DNA of 55,624 nucleotides from Pseudomonas guariconensis (GCF_015680235.1 NZ_JADLJL010000015.1:57501-113124); one strand, 5' to 3'. Positions 16,435 through 25,359 are shown, counted from the stretch's first letter. Made by a program: numbers and translations. The notes: generated from the sequence alone by a model not told the origin.

Positions 16435-17346
16435 ATGAACAAGCCTTTCATTTCGCTGTGCCCTGAAATTACTCGGGCACACGCGTTGATGCTGATGGAT
16501 TGGTTGCAGGATGAGCGTGTCACCTGCTATCTGAGCGATTCGCGTCATGTCTCCCGCTCCATCGAGCAAGCCATCGATCGGACTCAATTGCCGATCCTGA
16601 CCCATCTGTTCAACCGCGGCGGCCGATTCTTCATAGCCTATGACCGGCATGACGCGCCGGTGGGATTTGTCCGTCTCGTCAAGACCGGCTCAAATTGCGA
16701 GATCGTCCTGGCCATCGGAGACCGCAATAAATGGGGCCGACGTCTTGGTGCCCGCACGATCCGCGAAGGCATGAAGCTGGCCTTCTTTGACATGCGGGCC
16801 GCGAAACTGATCGCTAAGGTCCACCCTGACAACACCCGTTCGCTGAAAGCCTTCCTGCGCAGCGGCTTCGTGCTTGAAAGCGAAACGCCGACATTGAAGT
16901 CGTTTTCCATGACACTGGGGCGCTATCGCCAGCTATTGCGCGAAGGTGTTGTTAGCGACTCCTCTGGGATCTACATCACTGAAATCGACAAGGCCAGGCT
17001 CGAGCGTCTGCTTGCGCTTGAACAAGGCCCGGCCGTTGTCGAACTCGAACATGAGCTTGAGCGAGCCATTGTAGTCAAGCCGCAGAAGGTGGCGAGTACG
17101 GTTGTGACGATGAATTCCAGGGTCTTGCTGCAGCTGGACGATGAAGAGATCGAAGTGGCCTTGGTCTACCCTGAGGAAGCGGACAGCAATGCGGGGAAGC
17201 ACTCCGTGTGTTCCGACATCGGTGCCGCCATTCTCGGCTACCAGGAGGGAGATACCATCGACTGGCGAATTTCTGAACGCAACTGCCGGATCGAGATCAG
17301 GAAAGTGCTTTACCAACCGGAGACTGCGGGACATTTTCATCTGTAG
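16435..17346 (+). CDS. GNAT acetyltransferase fused to Rnk/GreA-type domain
   Basis: The protein is about 303 aa from the start chosen (MNKPFISLCP); an ATG at 16384 would add 17 residues and neither has an ideal ribosome site. Residues 1 to about 170 form a GNAT domain (PVGFVRLVKTG, GRRLGARTIREGM, HPDNTRSLKAFLRSGF). Residues from about 175 match regulator of nucleoside diphosphate kinase: ITEIDKARLERLLA, VVTMNSRVLLQLDDEEIEV, LVYPEEAD and the C-terminal VLYQPETAGHFHL. Rnk resembles the GreA C-domain and binds RNA polymerase. A fusion suggests acetylation linked to transcription; the target is unknown. Confidence 0.85.
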   Translation: MNKPFISLCPEITRAHALMLMDWLQDERVTCYLSDSRHVSRSIEQAIDRTQLPILTHLFNRGGRFFIAYDRHDAPVGFVRLVKTGSNCEIVLAIGDRNKWGRRLGARTIREGMKLAFFDMRAAKLIAKVHPDNTRSLKAFLRSGFVLESETPTLKSFSMTLGRYRQLLREGVVSDSSGIYITEIDKARLERLLALEQGPAVVELEHELERAIVVKPQKVASTVVTMNSRVLLQLDDEEIEVALVYPEEADSNAGKHSVCSDIGAAILGYQEGDTIDWRISERNCRIEIRKVLYQPETAGHFHL

Positions 17347-17354
17347 CCGCACGC

Positions 17355-17447
17355 CATTTGCAGTGCGATACATAATGCGCCTTGCTCGACACATCCTGGA
17401 TGAACACCACTGACACAATGGCTCCACCGGGCGTCGGCATCCCGCCC
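17355..17447 (+). promoter_or_regulatory. Upstream region shared with 13960-14052 (copy B)
   Basis: This is the second copy of the roughly 93-base segment found upstream of the ferric-reductase-like gene, with the same order of blocks (GATAC, GGAT, ATGGC, CGGCATCCCGC) and the same distance to an ATG. Here the gene it once served is reduced to a 30-codon stub. Confidence 0.5.
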
Positions 17448-17471
17448 GCCGCGCCCCCTCCAGAAGCTGCC

Positions 17472-17564
17472 ATGACCCGTACCGCTGACACTCCCAACCT
17501 GCTTGCACGGGTACAGAGCCAACCACTGCGGCTTGAGCAATGGACGTGCTGCTCGGGCGGGTGA
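17472..17564 (+). pseudogene. N-terminal gene stub (30 codons)
   Basis: ATG at 17472 begins MTRTADTPNLLARVQSQPLR and stops after 30 codons. The intact-looking upstream region (copy B) together with so short a frame suggests the start of a deleted gene. The PNLLARVQSQPLRL segment is reminiscent of N-termini of Old Yellow Enzyme-like NADH:flavin oxidoreductases, but this is too short to be certain. Confidence 0.35.
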
Positions 17565-17617
17565 TGCTGGTCTTGTCTTTCCTGCTTTCTAGCGATTCCA
17601 GGCCCGGTGCGATCGAT

Positions 17618-18091
17618 TCAAAGCCCGAGCTCACTCAACCCAGGGTGGTCATCCGGCCGCCGCCCCAACGGCCAATGGTACTTGCGCTCACTTTCGCTAA
17701 TCGGCAGGTCGTTGATACTCGAAAACCGCCGCTGCATGAGCCCGTTGGCAGCGAACTCCCAGTTTTCGTTGCCGTACGAGCGGAACCAGTTACCCGAATC
17801 GTCGTGCCATTCGTACGCATACCGTACCGCGATACGGTTATCGGCAAACGCCCACAGCTCCTTGATCAACCGGTAGTCCAGTTCCTTGTGCCATTTACGT
17901 TCCAGAAACGCCTGCACCTGGGCGCGGCCCTCGATGAACTCGCTGCGGTTACGCCAATGGGTATCTTCCGTATACGCCAGCGCCACTTTGGCTGGGTCCC
18001 GTGAGTTCCAACCGTCTTCGGCTCCCCGGACTTTCTGGATGGCCGTTTCCAAGGTGAATGGCGGCAAGGGTGGGCGTGATGCTTCGGTCAT
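17618..18091 (-). CDS. DUF1348 / NTF2-like (SnoaL-type) protein
   Basis: The 157-aa product matches the DUF1348 nuclear transport factor 2-like family throughout: [58 protein letters not shown] and a C-terminal [16 protein letters not shown] precedes the ATG. These are small cytosolic cone-shaped proteins of unknown or diverse catalytic role. The length equals the family norm, so it looks intact despite its broken neighbours. Confidence 0.88.
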   Translation of the reverse strand: MTEASRPPLPPFTLETAIQKVRGAEDGWNSRDPAKVALAYTEDTHWRNRSEFIEGRAQVQAFLERKWHKELDYRLIKELWAFADNRIAVRYAYEWHDDSGNWFRSYGNENWEFAANGLMQRRFSSINDLPISESERKYHWPLGRRPDDHPGLSELGL

Positions 18092-18351
18092 CTCGGTGTC
18101 CTCTGTAAATGATCTGGCGCATTAAGCTATAGCTCAACCAAGCCGACTTGGTGCGGCCGCTATATTCCTAACCTGCCGATACATATCAATCCAACTAAGC
18201 GATCAGGTTATAAGGTAGACCAATTCATTCTCCTCTCCCTCTCGCGTCCCTGCCAGAATCCATCTCGCCAGCGGTCTACCGCCGCCGCTCTACAACGGGC
18301 CTTTCCTCCCCACAAACCCTGCCCTCGCCCATCCCCAGGAGCTGCATATTC

Positions 18352-18570
18352 ATGAAGAAACTCACTGCCCTCACCGCCCTTACCCTGGCTGTCCTTTCCG
18401 GCGTGGCCCATGCCGATCGCCTGGCGGATATCAAGCAAGCCGGCGTGCTGCGTGTCGCGGCCTTCGACAGCAACTCGCCGTTCGGCTTCGTCGACGCCAA
18501 GAGCAAGCAGATCGAAGCCCTCGGCCAGGCCCTGCAGAACAGCCGCCGTTACCGCCAGGGAGGTGCGTGA
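18352..18570 (+). pseudogene. Amino acid ABC transporter binding protein, internally deleted
   Basis: The first 50 or so residues are a normal start of a family 3 periplasmic amino acid-binding protein: signal peptide MKKLTALTALTLAVLSGVAHA, then ADIKQAGVLRVAAFDSNSPF. After KSKQI the frame jumps to EALGQALQNSRRYRQGG and stops at 72 codons, against about 250 expected. The tail is likely the end of another operon gene (perhaps the first permease), joined in frame by one large deletion. The product cannot bind solute. Confidence 0.8.
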
Positions 18571-18573
18571 GGC

Positions 18574-19266
18574 ATGGACTTCTCGGTGATTGTCGACAAC
18601 CTGCAGTACCTGTTGGTAGGCGCCTACCCCGACGGCCCGCTCGGTGGCGCCGCGCTGACCCTATTGCTGGCACTGCTCTCAGGCCTGGCCTCGGCTGTGC
18701 TGGGCCTGGGGCTGGGCATCGCCCTGGCAGTGCTGCGCGGCTGGCCGCGGTGGGTACTGGTGACGGTGCTGGGTTTCTTCCGCGCCATCCCGGTGCTGAT
18801 GCTGATCTTCTGGAGCTACTTCCTGTTGCCGATCGTCTTCAAGGTCGACGTGCCGGCACTGGCCACGGTGGTCTGTGCGCTGTCATTGATCGGCGGCGCT
18901 TACCTTGCGCATTCGGTGTATGCCGGCATCCACAGCCTGCCCGCCGGCCAATGGGCGGCGGCGAAGGCCTTGGGCCTGCGACCCGCGCAGGTGCTGCGGC
19001 TGGTCATACTGCCCCAGGCGTTGCCGATCATGCTGCCGTCGTTTCTCAACCAATGGATCTCGCTGATCAAGGACACCTCGCTGGCCTATGTGATCGGGGT
19101 AGGTGAGCTATCGTTCGTGGCGACCCAGGTAAGCAATCGGGTGATGGTGCATCCCACGGAGATCTTCCTCTTCGTCGCCCTGCTCTACTTCTTGTTGTGC
19201 TCCACGCTCGACCTGCTGGCTGGATTGTTGGCCCGACGACATTCTTCAAGACAGTTATCTCATTAA
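18574..19266 (+). CDS. Polar amino acid ABC transporter permease (HisM/GltK type)
   Basis: The 230-aa protein has about five membrane helices and the EAA-type coupling loop AAAKALGLRPAQVLRLVILP, with IKDTSLAYVIGVGEL as in HisM/GlnP permeases. GGGAGG and GTGAGG lie just upstream of ATG 18574. The binding-protein gene before it is a deletion remnant, and no ATPase or second permease follows, so the subunit is probably orphaned even though its own frame is intact. Confidence 0.85.
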   Translation: MDFSVIVDNLQYLLVGAYPDGPLGGAALTLLLALLSGLASAVLGLGLGIALAVLRGWPRWVLVTVLGFFRAIPVLMLIFWSYFLLPIVFKVDVPALATVVCALSLIGGAYLAHSVYAGIHSLPAGQWAAAKALGLRPAQVLRLVILPQALPIMLPSFLNQWISLIKDTSLAYVIGVGELSFVATQVSNRVMVHPTEIFLFVALLYFLLCSTLDLLAGLLARRHSSRQLSH

Positions 19267-19559
19267 ACACATAGCAGGCAGTTCTATATGCCCACACCAC
19301 GGATCCCTGTTCTGCTGAGTGTAAATATTCAACGAAACCAAAAGGTTTTGGCGCGGCACGGGCATTGTGCGTGATCTCTCCTGGCAATAAAAAAATGTCT
19401 GCAAAGGCATGAAAAAAATAACGCGCCCCGCCACTTGGCCTTCGCCCTCGCTCGCCTTTTTTGAACGCGTTGACCCCTCCAAGAAAGTGGCTAGCCTAGA
19501 AACACACCACGCGCTTGCTCATGGGGTGAGCGCAGCTGCAAAGAGGCAGGGACGCTCTT
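19267..19559 (+). promoter_or_regulatory. Upstream region of the P-47/OrfX-like operon
   Basis: No gene. A sigma70-like promoter is possible: TTGACC at 19470-19475 and TAGCCT at 19492-19497 with a 16-base spacer, about 65 bases before the first operon gene. AGGGA at about 19548-19552 is its likely ribosome site. Confidence 0.45.
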
Positions 19560-20912
19560 ATGGACACCTATCAATATGATTATTCCTATGCGTTGACCCA
19601 GGACAAAGTCAACGACATCATGCGCAACAACTTGGCATCGGTATCGATGCCCCTCGCCTATACCGACCACGACCCCATGACCGGTGCGATCACCATGCTC
19701 GATGTCCATCTGGATGTCTGGAGCATGGCCGACGGTGGCCAAAACGGCCTGATGAAGCTCAATGTGCCCATCAAGGATGGCAGCCTGAGCATCTCGAACC
19801 TCCCCGGCGTCAATGGTGAATGGAATATGGCTGGGGTCAGTTTGTTGCTGGAAATCACGCTAGGCTGGATGGGCCCCGGCAGCCAGCAAACACTCAGCGG
19901 CGAAGGGGCGGCGACCCAACTGGTGTTTTCCCCGAGCCAAGGCGCAACGCCTGATGATCCCGGTTATGTCGCGATTCTCACGGTCACCGACCCTTCCGGC
20001 CTGCTGACGAGTGCTGCCATCGGCATGCTCAAGCAGATCATCCAGGCGGCGTTCTACGAAAACCGGGGCAACCTGCAGTATGTGTTCGCCGGGGTCGTCC
20101 CGGTACCGGCAGGGGCGTCGAGCTGGCTGCGCCCGTACAAGTGGCAGTATTACATTGCATCGGGTGACATCGAGGCGCTGTGCTTCTTGTCCATGCTGGA
20201 CGATACGCCCTTCCCATCAACTCCCGCATTCGATTCGACGGCATTGGTTCCAGGAGCCAATGCCGTCGCGCTCATTTCGCAGGCGGCATTCTTCAAGTAC
20301 ACATTGCTACCGGGCGTCCAAGCAACGTTCCCGGGTGGAGCGTTCTCCGTCAGCCAAGCGAACCAACACTCGCTGATTGCCAATAATGGCCCGTTCACCG
20401 TGGTGGTGGGCGGCGACTCGATCAACACCACCCATTTTTCCCTTTGGCCTTCAGATGCAGGCGACGGTTTGCAGACCTCTTCGGCAGGTGGCGGTCCCCT
20501 CACCTTCCTGTTCGGCCTCGCCGATCTGCCTGACGCGTCCTACAGCTGGACCACCCAGACGGTCAATCCGCTGTCGCTGGACGTCTCCACTGGCGTCATG
20601 ACCTTCAAACAGGATCCGAACCCGAAGACCACCCACGACCAGGACATCCCATGGTACGACTACATCATTCTGGTGGGGCTGGGCCTGACACTGGTCGGCC
20701 TGATCGCTGACATCACCGATGCCGTCAATGACTTCGGCGACCAAGTCAACGACATCGGCATGTCCAACATCAACGCAACCCTGCAGGCCACCCTCGGCAA
20801 TCATGCGGTGAATGTCACCGACCTTCTGGATTGGCAGGCAAACGGCCAGTCGTTCACGTTGACCGACGGCGGACTCGACGGCGCCCTCTACGTGCGTGGA
20901 AATCTTTCTTGA
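19560..20912 (+). CDS. P-47/OrfX-like TULIP protein 1
   Basis: The 450-aa product lacks a signal peptide. It starts with an aromatic-rich segment (YQYDYSYALTQDKVNDIM) and continues with VWSMADGGQNGLMKLNVPI, the pattern F/VxxWxhxxGGxxxxhxxxxPI seen in clostridial P-47 and OrfX2/3, which have TULIP (tubular lipid-binding) folds. A hydrophobic helix lies at about 367-386 (IILVGLGLTLVGLIADI), followed by a polar tail. It is gene 1 of an operon with two related genes and a 118-aa gene. In clostridia these proteins accompany botulinum or mosquitocidal toxins; here no neurotoxin gene is present. Family assignment is from pattern recall, without a search. Confidence 0.7.
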   Translation: MDTYQYDYSYALTQDKVNDIMRNNLASVSMPLAYTDHDPMTGAITMLDVHLDVWSMADGGQNGLMKLNVPIKDGSLSISNLPGVNGEWNMAGVSLLLEITLGWMGPGSQQTLSGEGAATQLVFSPSQGATPDDPGYVAILTVTDPSGLLTSAAIGMLKQIIQAAFYENRGNLQYVFAGVVPVPAGASSWLRPYKWQYYIASGDIEALCFLSMLDDTPFPSTPAFDSTALVPGANAVALISQAAFFKYTLLPGVQATFPGGAFSVSQANQHSLIANNGPFTVVVGGDSINTTHFSLWPSDAGDGLQTSSAGGGPLTFLFGLADLPDASYSWTTQTVNPLSLDVSTGVMTFKQDPNPKTTHDQDIPWYDYIILVGLGLTLVGLIADITDAVNDFGDQVNDIGMSNINATLQATLGNHAVNVTDLLDWQANGQSFTLTDGGLDGALYVRGNLS

Positions 20913-20976
20913 GCGTTCCAGGTGCCCGGTACGGGTTCCATGCCGGGAAATTGATCCATCCAGGAGGAAACAGCCA

Positions 20977-23151
20977 ATGGCCGTCACGACCGACAACACC
21001 GCGATCGCCCCGGTACCCGTAGCGCAAGTCGACACCCACCCAACGGCCGATACCTATGATTGGGATACCGTGGTGGCCTTGCATTTCGATACCACCAATA
21101 CCGCCCTTACCGACAACTGGAGCAGTGTCGATGATCGGGCCAAAACCCTTTCCCAGGCCGCCAGCGACGACCCTACCTACCAGATCCAGGCCAGCCTGGG
21201 CGCCTGGCAATTGACCACTGGTGGCGATGGCAAAAACATCAATATGAGCGTGCCGATCGTCAGTGGTGTCTACCAAGCGGGCACCAACAGCTATCCGCTC
21301 GACGGGCTGGGCATGAGCGCTGTCATCCAGATCAACATGGACTGGATTCCCGATCCGGGCCAGCTGTCCTTCGTGATCAACAGCGGTGTAAGCGCCATCG
21401 TCACCGACCTTGACAACAACATCATCGATGCGGCGCTGATCAGCGAGTTCGAAGCCAACGGTGTCACCATCACCAGCGAGTCACCGCTGTCGCCGGTCAA
21501 GCCGTCGGCCGCCTGGTTGATCGCCGCAGCCGACAATACCTTCTATTACCTATTCCTCAGCCAAGACAAGGACCAGAACCAGTTCCTGTCCGTTTACCAA
21601 TACACCGAAGCCTTCAAAAGTCAGCTCTGCGCCCTCAGCGAGGAGGCCGGGGGTACGCCAGCCGTCGTGGTTATCACTGTGCTGAACCCTCCGAACGCCG
21701 GCACCATCGGTAATGCGGTGCTTCCGGATCTTCTGAGCGAATGGTTCAACAGCAACATCGCCTACTTCAACTTCGTGTTCTCGGTCATCGACCTGACCCC
21801 CCAGCTTGCGCAATCGCCCAATTACACCTGGATCGACCCGACCGCCACCAGCTATGCAGTGATCGACCAGCAGACCATGGAGAGCTCGGTGATGGGGGTG
21901 ATGACCATGGTGCAAAACAATGCGCCCGGCACCAATCACCAGGTTTCGCCCAACGCCATTCCCTCCGGCAGCGATGCTAACGGTGCTGACGTGGGGCTGT
22001 TGATCAGTGGCCCGAACTTCATGAAGAACATGATGCTCGGAGGCGCCAAGCACCTGTTCGACGATGCCAGCGACGAGGACTTCTCGATCTTCAACGATGG
22101 TTTGTCGATCAAGAACGTCAACGACTTGGTCTACGGCTACTTCAAGATGGAAGACGACCCCGACGCCACCACGCCGGACAACGGCTACTCTGCCCAGTTG
22201 GACGAGGGTACGCTGCCTCAGGGGCTGGTCGATGCCTTCAAGCAATACAATGGCAACGGCGGCTACTTCTACAACCCTGACCTGCGCGGCGATACCGTCA
22301 GGGTCAATGTCAAGGGCAGCCAGTGGTTTCTCAGCGGCAGCGGCGGCGAGTACATCGTCGATCTCGAGAACGGCCAGCTCGAGTTCTACACAGCCACCCA
22401 GGTCAGCATTCCTGCGGGGCAGTTCGAGATGAACCTGGAGCACAGTTTCCTCGAAATCAAGTTCATCGACCTGACCTACGCCCAGAGCTGGCAGTACGAC
22501 GTGCACATCAACTACACCGAGCAAGTCAACCTTGGCCTGAAGACGGTCACTACCTCGACGGGGGCGACGAAGCAGATCTTCAACTTCACCCAGTCAGCTC
22601 GCGACATGACCATCAATGTCACCAAGACCCAAGCGGAGATCACCTTCGAGATCGTGTTGGGTGCCGTCACGGCCACGCTAGCGCTGGTAGCCGTGTTGGG
22701 CCCGATCGTCGATGGCCTGGCCGGCGCAGCGGAGGTCACGGTCGAAGGCGTGGACGAAGGCAGCGCCCTGCTCAATGAATCTTCCTTCGTTGATGAGCTC
22801 AGCGGTAGTGAGGAAGCGGACGCGCAGAACCTTGCCAATGAGCAGGATGCCTTGAGCGTGAGCGCCAACCAGACCGGTGGGCGGATGACGAGCATCAAGA
22901 ACGCTTTCAACTCCACCCGCTGGAAAGTGTTTGGCGGAATCACCGGTGCCATCGCCGCCGCCTCAGGGGTGGAGATCGCCGTCTCCGCCATCCTGGCGTC
23001 GGTGTACAACAACGAATGGGAGAATGTGCCTGGCTTCGATGCCTTCGCCAATGACGCCATCGAGCCGTACACCTTCCCCGGCGTCAACGGCTATGACCTC
23101 ACCTCGGCGTGGCTCGCCGACTCGCTTCAAATCGGCCTGAAAACCAAATGA
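20977..23151 (+). CDS. P-47/OrfX-like TULIP protein 2 (large)
   Basis: The start at 20977 (MAVTTDNTAI) has AGGAGG 8 bases upstream, 64 bases after the first gene. The 724-aa product has YDWDTVVALHFDTTNTAL near residues 25-42 and LGAWQLTTGGDGKNINMSVP near 73-92, both close to the third gene and to P-47/OrfX2. Two hydrophobic segments near 555-585 and 651-677 could insert in membranes. There is no signal peptide. OrfX2 in clostridia is also the largest member of its set. Function is unknown here; lipid binding and toxin activity are inferences from the family. Confidence 0.72.
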   Translation: MAVTTDNTAIAPVPVAQVDTHPTADTYDWDTVVALHFDTTNTALTDNWSSVDDRAKTLSQAASDDPTYQIQASLGAWQLTTGGDGKNINMSVPIVSGVYQAGTNSYPLDGLGMSAVIQINMDWIPDPGQLSFVINSGVSAIVTDLDNNIIDAALISEFEANGVTITSESPLSPVKPSAAWLIAAADNTFYYLFLSQDKDQNQFLSVYQYTEAFKSQLCALSEEAGGTPAVVVITVLNPPNAGTIGNAVLPDLLSEWFNSNIAYFNFVFSVIDLTPQLAQSPNYTWIDPTATSYAVIDQQTMESSVMGVMTMVQNNAPGTNHQVSPNAIPSGSDANGADVGLLISGPNFMKNMMLGGAKHLFDDASDEDFSIFNDGLSIKNVNDLVYGYFKMEDDPDATTPDNGYSAQLDEGTLPQGLVDAFKQYNGNGGYFYNPDLRGDTVRVNVKGSQWFLSGSGGEYIVDLENGQLEFYTATQVSIPAGQFEMNLEHSFLEIKFIDLTYAQSWQYDVHINYTEQVNLGLKTVTTSTGATKQIFNFTQSARDMTINVTKTQAEITFEIVLGAVTATLALVAVLGPIVDGLAGAAEVTVEGVDEGSALLNESSFVDELSGSEEADAQNLANEQDALSVSANQTGGRMTSIKNAFNSTRWKVFGGITGAIAAASGVEIAVSAILASVYNNEWENVPGFDAFANDAIEPYTFPGVNGYDLTSAWLADSLQIGLKTK

Positions 23152-23183
23152 CCGCAACGGCGTACGGAACAAGGAGACGCGAT

Positions 23184-24578
23184 ATGGCGAGCAACACAGG
23201 GGTCTACACCTACAACTGGGATACCGCCTTCGCCATCCCTGTTCCAGACGTCAACAAATCCATCGTCGACCAGCAGTCGTCTCCGCCGGCGTTTTCCCTT
23301 ACGGCGCCGGATGCGTACACAGTCTCGGCCCATTTCGGCGACTGGCAGATCTGCATGGGAGGGGATGGCAAGAATGTACGTTTTGCCATCCCCATGACCG
23401 AAGTCGTGGTGGACTACAGCAACGGCCAGCGCGTGGCCTGCGAAACGGGCGCGGCGGTCATTGAAATCAACCTGCACTACATTCCCCATGATGTATCGGG
23501 TGATGTCCCGTCCAACCCTGTCGCGCTGGTCGCGAAAACCACTTCGGATGACCCATCGACTCCCGTGGCCGCCCTGGTCGGGCAAGTAACGCTGTCTCCT
23601 GACCCCGGGACCGTCACCAGTGCAGTGTTCGGACAGGCGTTGCTGGAATGGATCAACGAAAACCTGGAGGCATTCAGCCATATCTTCTCGGTCGTCGATC
23701 TCAACCGCATGATCGACCAACAACAGTGGGGCTTCGTGACCCCCAACTACACAAGCTACGCCTACCTCGATGGCGCCACGCTGGAAGACAGCGTCCTGGG
23801 TGTACTCACCATGACCGGCGATCGTAGCGGTGAAGCCCTGAGCGACCAGATATCGCCCTCGGCGATACCCGCGGGAAGCGAAGCCGGGTTCCTGGTCTCC
23901 CAGGAACGAACGCTCTATGACCTGATACGCCCGGCGATCATGGTCGCCTACCCCGGGCTGACCGATGACAACTTCCTGATGAGCGACGACAAGACCCGCC
24001 TCTACCTGGTGCAGGGGGTATCCGTCGACATGCCGCCGGTGCAGCAAGGCAGCTCGACCTACTACCCTAAGCTCACCGCACTTACCGTGGAAACCGACGG
24101 CGAGACATTCACCGTCACCAGTACCACCACGACCTACATCACCTTTGGCATCACCTCGCAGACGACCGCCACCAACTGGTACACCCTGAACCTCGGGACG
24201 TCGAACAACGGCCAAACCATCACCTTCATCCAGACGCAGCCGACGGATCAGCAATACACCGTCCACCAGGACCCCGGCGTGGTCATCACCGAAGTCATCC
24301 TGTCGATCATCATCGGCCTGGTTTCCGTGATCTGCGCCCCTCTCACCGACGGAGCCTCGATCGTCGTAGGCGGCTTGGTGATCGGCCTGTTGTTGGGGGC
24401 CTCGCAGATCGCCACAGGCGCCATCGAGTCGGTCAACAAGGACACGTCGCCCGCCGTCGACCTGCTCATGGTCAATGCCGTCGACCCGATCAAATGGACG
24501 GGCAGTTCGTCGTTCACGCTGGACTACGTGCACCCGAACATTTCACTGCAACTGGGCGGTGATCCGCTGTTCGTCTAG
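23184..24578 (+). CDS. P-47/OrfX-like TULIP protein 3
   Basis: The start at 23184 (MASNTGVYTY) is set by AAGGAG, 32 bases after gene 2. The 464-aa product begins with YNWDTAFAIPVPDVNKSIVD and has FGDWQICMGGDGKNVRFAIP near residues 50-69, matching gene 2 and P-47. A long hydrophobic hairpin spans about 366-414 (ITEVILSIIIGLVSVI, then ASIVVGGLVIGLLLGASQIA), followed by a strand-rich tail ending in LQLGGDPLFV. There is no signal peptide. The related trio probably arose by duplication and may assemble together. Confidence 0.72.
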   Translation: MASNTGVYTYNWDTAFAIPVPDVNKSIVDQQSSPPAFSLTAPDAYTVSAHFGDWQICMGGDGKNVRFAIPMTEVVVDYSNGQRVACETGAAVIEINLHYIPHDVSGDVPSNPVALVAKTTSDDPSTPVAALVGQVTLSPDPGTVTSAVFGQALLEWINENLEAFSHIFSVVDLNRMIDQQQWGFVTPNYTSYAYLDGATLEDSVLGVLTMTGDRSGEALSDQISPSAIPAGSEAGFLVSQERTLYDLIRPAIMVAYPGLTDDNFLMSDDKTRLYLVQGVSVDMPPVQQGSSTYYPKLTALTVETDGETFTVTSTTTTYITFGITSQTTATNWYTLNLGTSNNGQTITFIQTQPTDQQYTVHQDPGVVITEVILSIIIGLVSVICAPLTDGASIVVGGLVIGLLLGASQIATGAIESVNKDTSPAVDLLMVNAVDPIKWTGSSSFTLDYVHPNISLQLGGDPLFV

Positions 24579-24634
24579 GCCTTCAGGCACAGAGACAGCT
24601 TACCCTGCCCCGACGGAGCAACAGGAGCCATACC

Positions 24635-24991
24635 ATGGCGAGCCAGTCGACCCACTTCGTGAAGTACCGCTTGAAAGACAGTGCCCAGGGCGAACATTAC
24701 CTGACTTTCTCTTCCCGGGCGCCTAGGGTTCCGGTGGACGGAAAGGATCATGCGCTCGTTCGCAAGGTCGCTGAAACCGACCAACAGGCGGCTGATGCGA
24801 TCACGTGGCTGATCCAGGAAATGACCGCCAATGAGCAGCGCTTCTTTGCCTGGCTGGGAGGCGATGCTTCGCGTATGGAGCATTTCATGCAAGACCCGAT
24901 CGGCGCATTGAAACAGGCCATTCCTGAGCTATCAGAGGCCTTCTATGCGCAACTTGCCGCCTTGCCGAAGCTGTACGCACGCCGTCGGTAG
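24635..24991 (+). CDS. Hypothetical protein, fourth gene of the P-47/OrfX-like operon (118 aa)
   Basis: AGGAG precedes ATG 24635, 56 bases after gene 3 and on the same strand, so co-transcription is likely. The 118-aa product has a short strand-rich start (FVKYRLKDSAQGEHYLTF) and a helical remainder (DQQAADAITWLIQEMTANEQ, IGALKQAIPELSEAFYAQL). It has no signal or membrane segment. It could be a chaperone, adaptor or immunity factor for the operon, by position only. I recognise no family. Confidence 0.6.
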   Translation: MASQSTHFVKYRLKDSAQGEHYLTFSSRAPRVPVDGKDHALVRKVAETDQQAADAITWLIQEMTANEQRFFAWLGGDASRMEHFMQDPIGALKQAIPELSEAFYAQLAALPKLYARRR

Positions 24992-25196
24992 CGACGCTGC
25001 TGCTCATCCTTCGGCAACTTCGAGCAACCCGATGTCACGAGAACGGCCCTTGAGTTGGGTCACGGGTGGACGTCTGCGTTATCTATACGTTTCGTCAGGA
25101 ATGGGGATGTAGTCCCCAGGTATATATATGCGCGGGCACGGGGCGAATGCGGGTGCCGTTATGAGTACGGAAGTTTGAAACGGCGCTGGCCCTTCA

Positions 25197-25242
25197 GTTA
25201 AAAGCTCATTGAAATCGTTACGGGCATCAATGAACTTTTAAC
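25197..25242. repeat. Inverted repeat, 14 of 15 bp
   Basis: Arms GTTAAAAGCTCATTG and CAATGAACTTTTAAC with a 16-base spacer. AT-rich and operator-like; no T-run follows. Confidence 0.6.
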
Positions 25243-25359
25243 GAATTAGAAATGGGCTGGCCACCCTTTGTTTTCGGGCAAGCATCGAGCGCCGCCCGCG
25301 CGGCGCATCGTGCAAACAGGGGTGCCTTATTGCGCCAGAAAACACAACGACGTATTCTC

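Noticed and set aside
23127..24533. 468-codon minus-strand frame opposite the third P-47/OrfX-like gene
   Set aside because: Asp/His/Gly/Arg-rich shadow; the + strand frame has a good ribosome site and homology to its neighbour.
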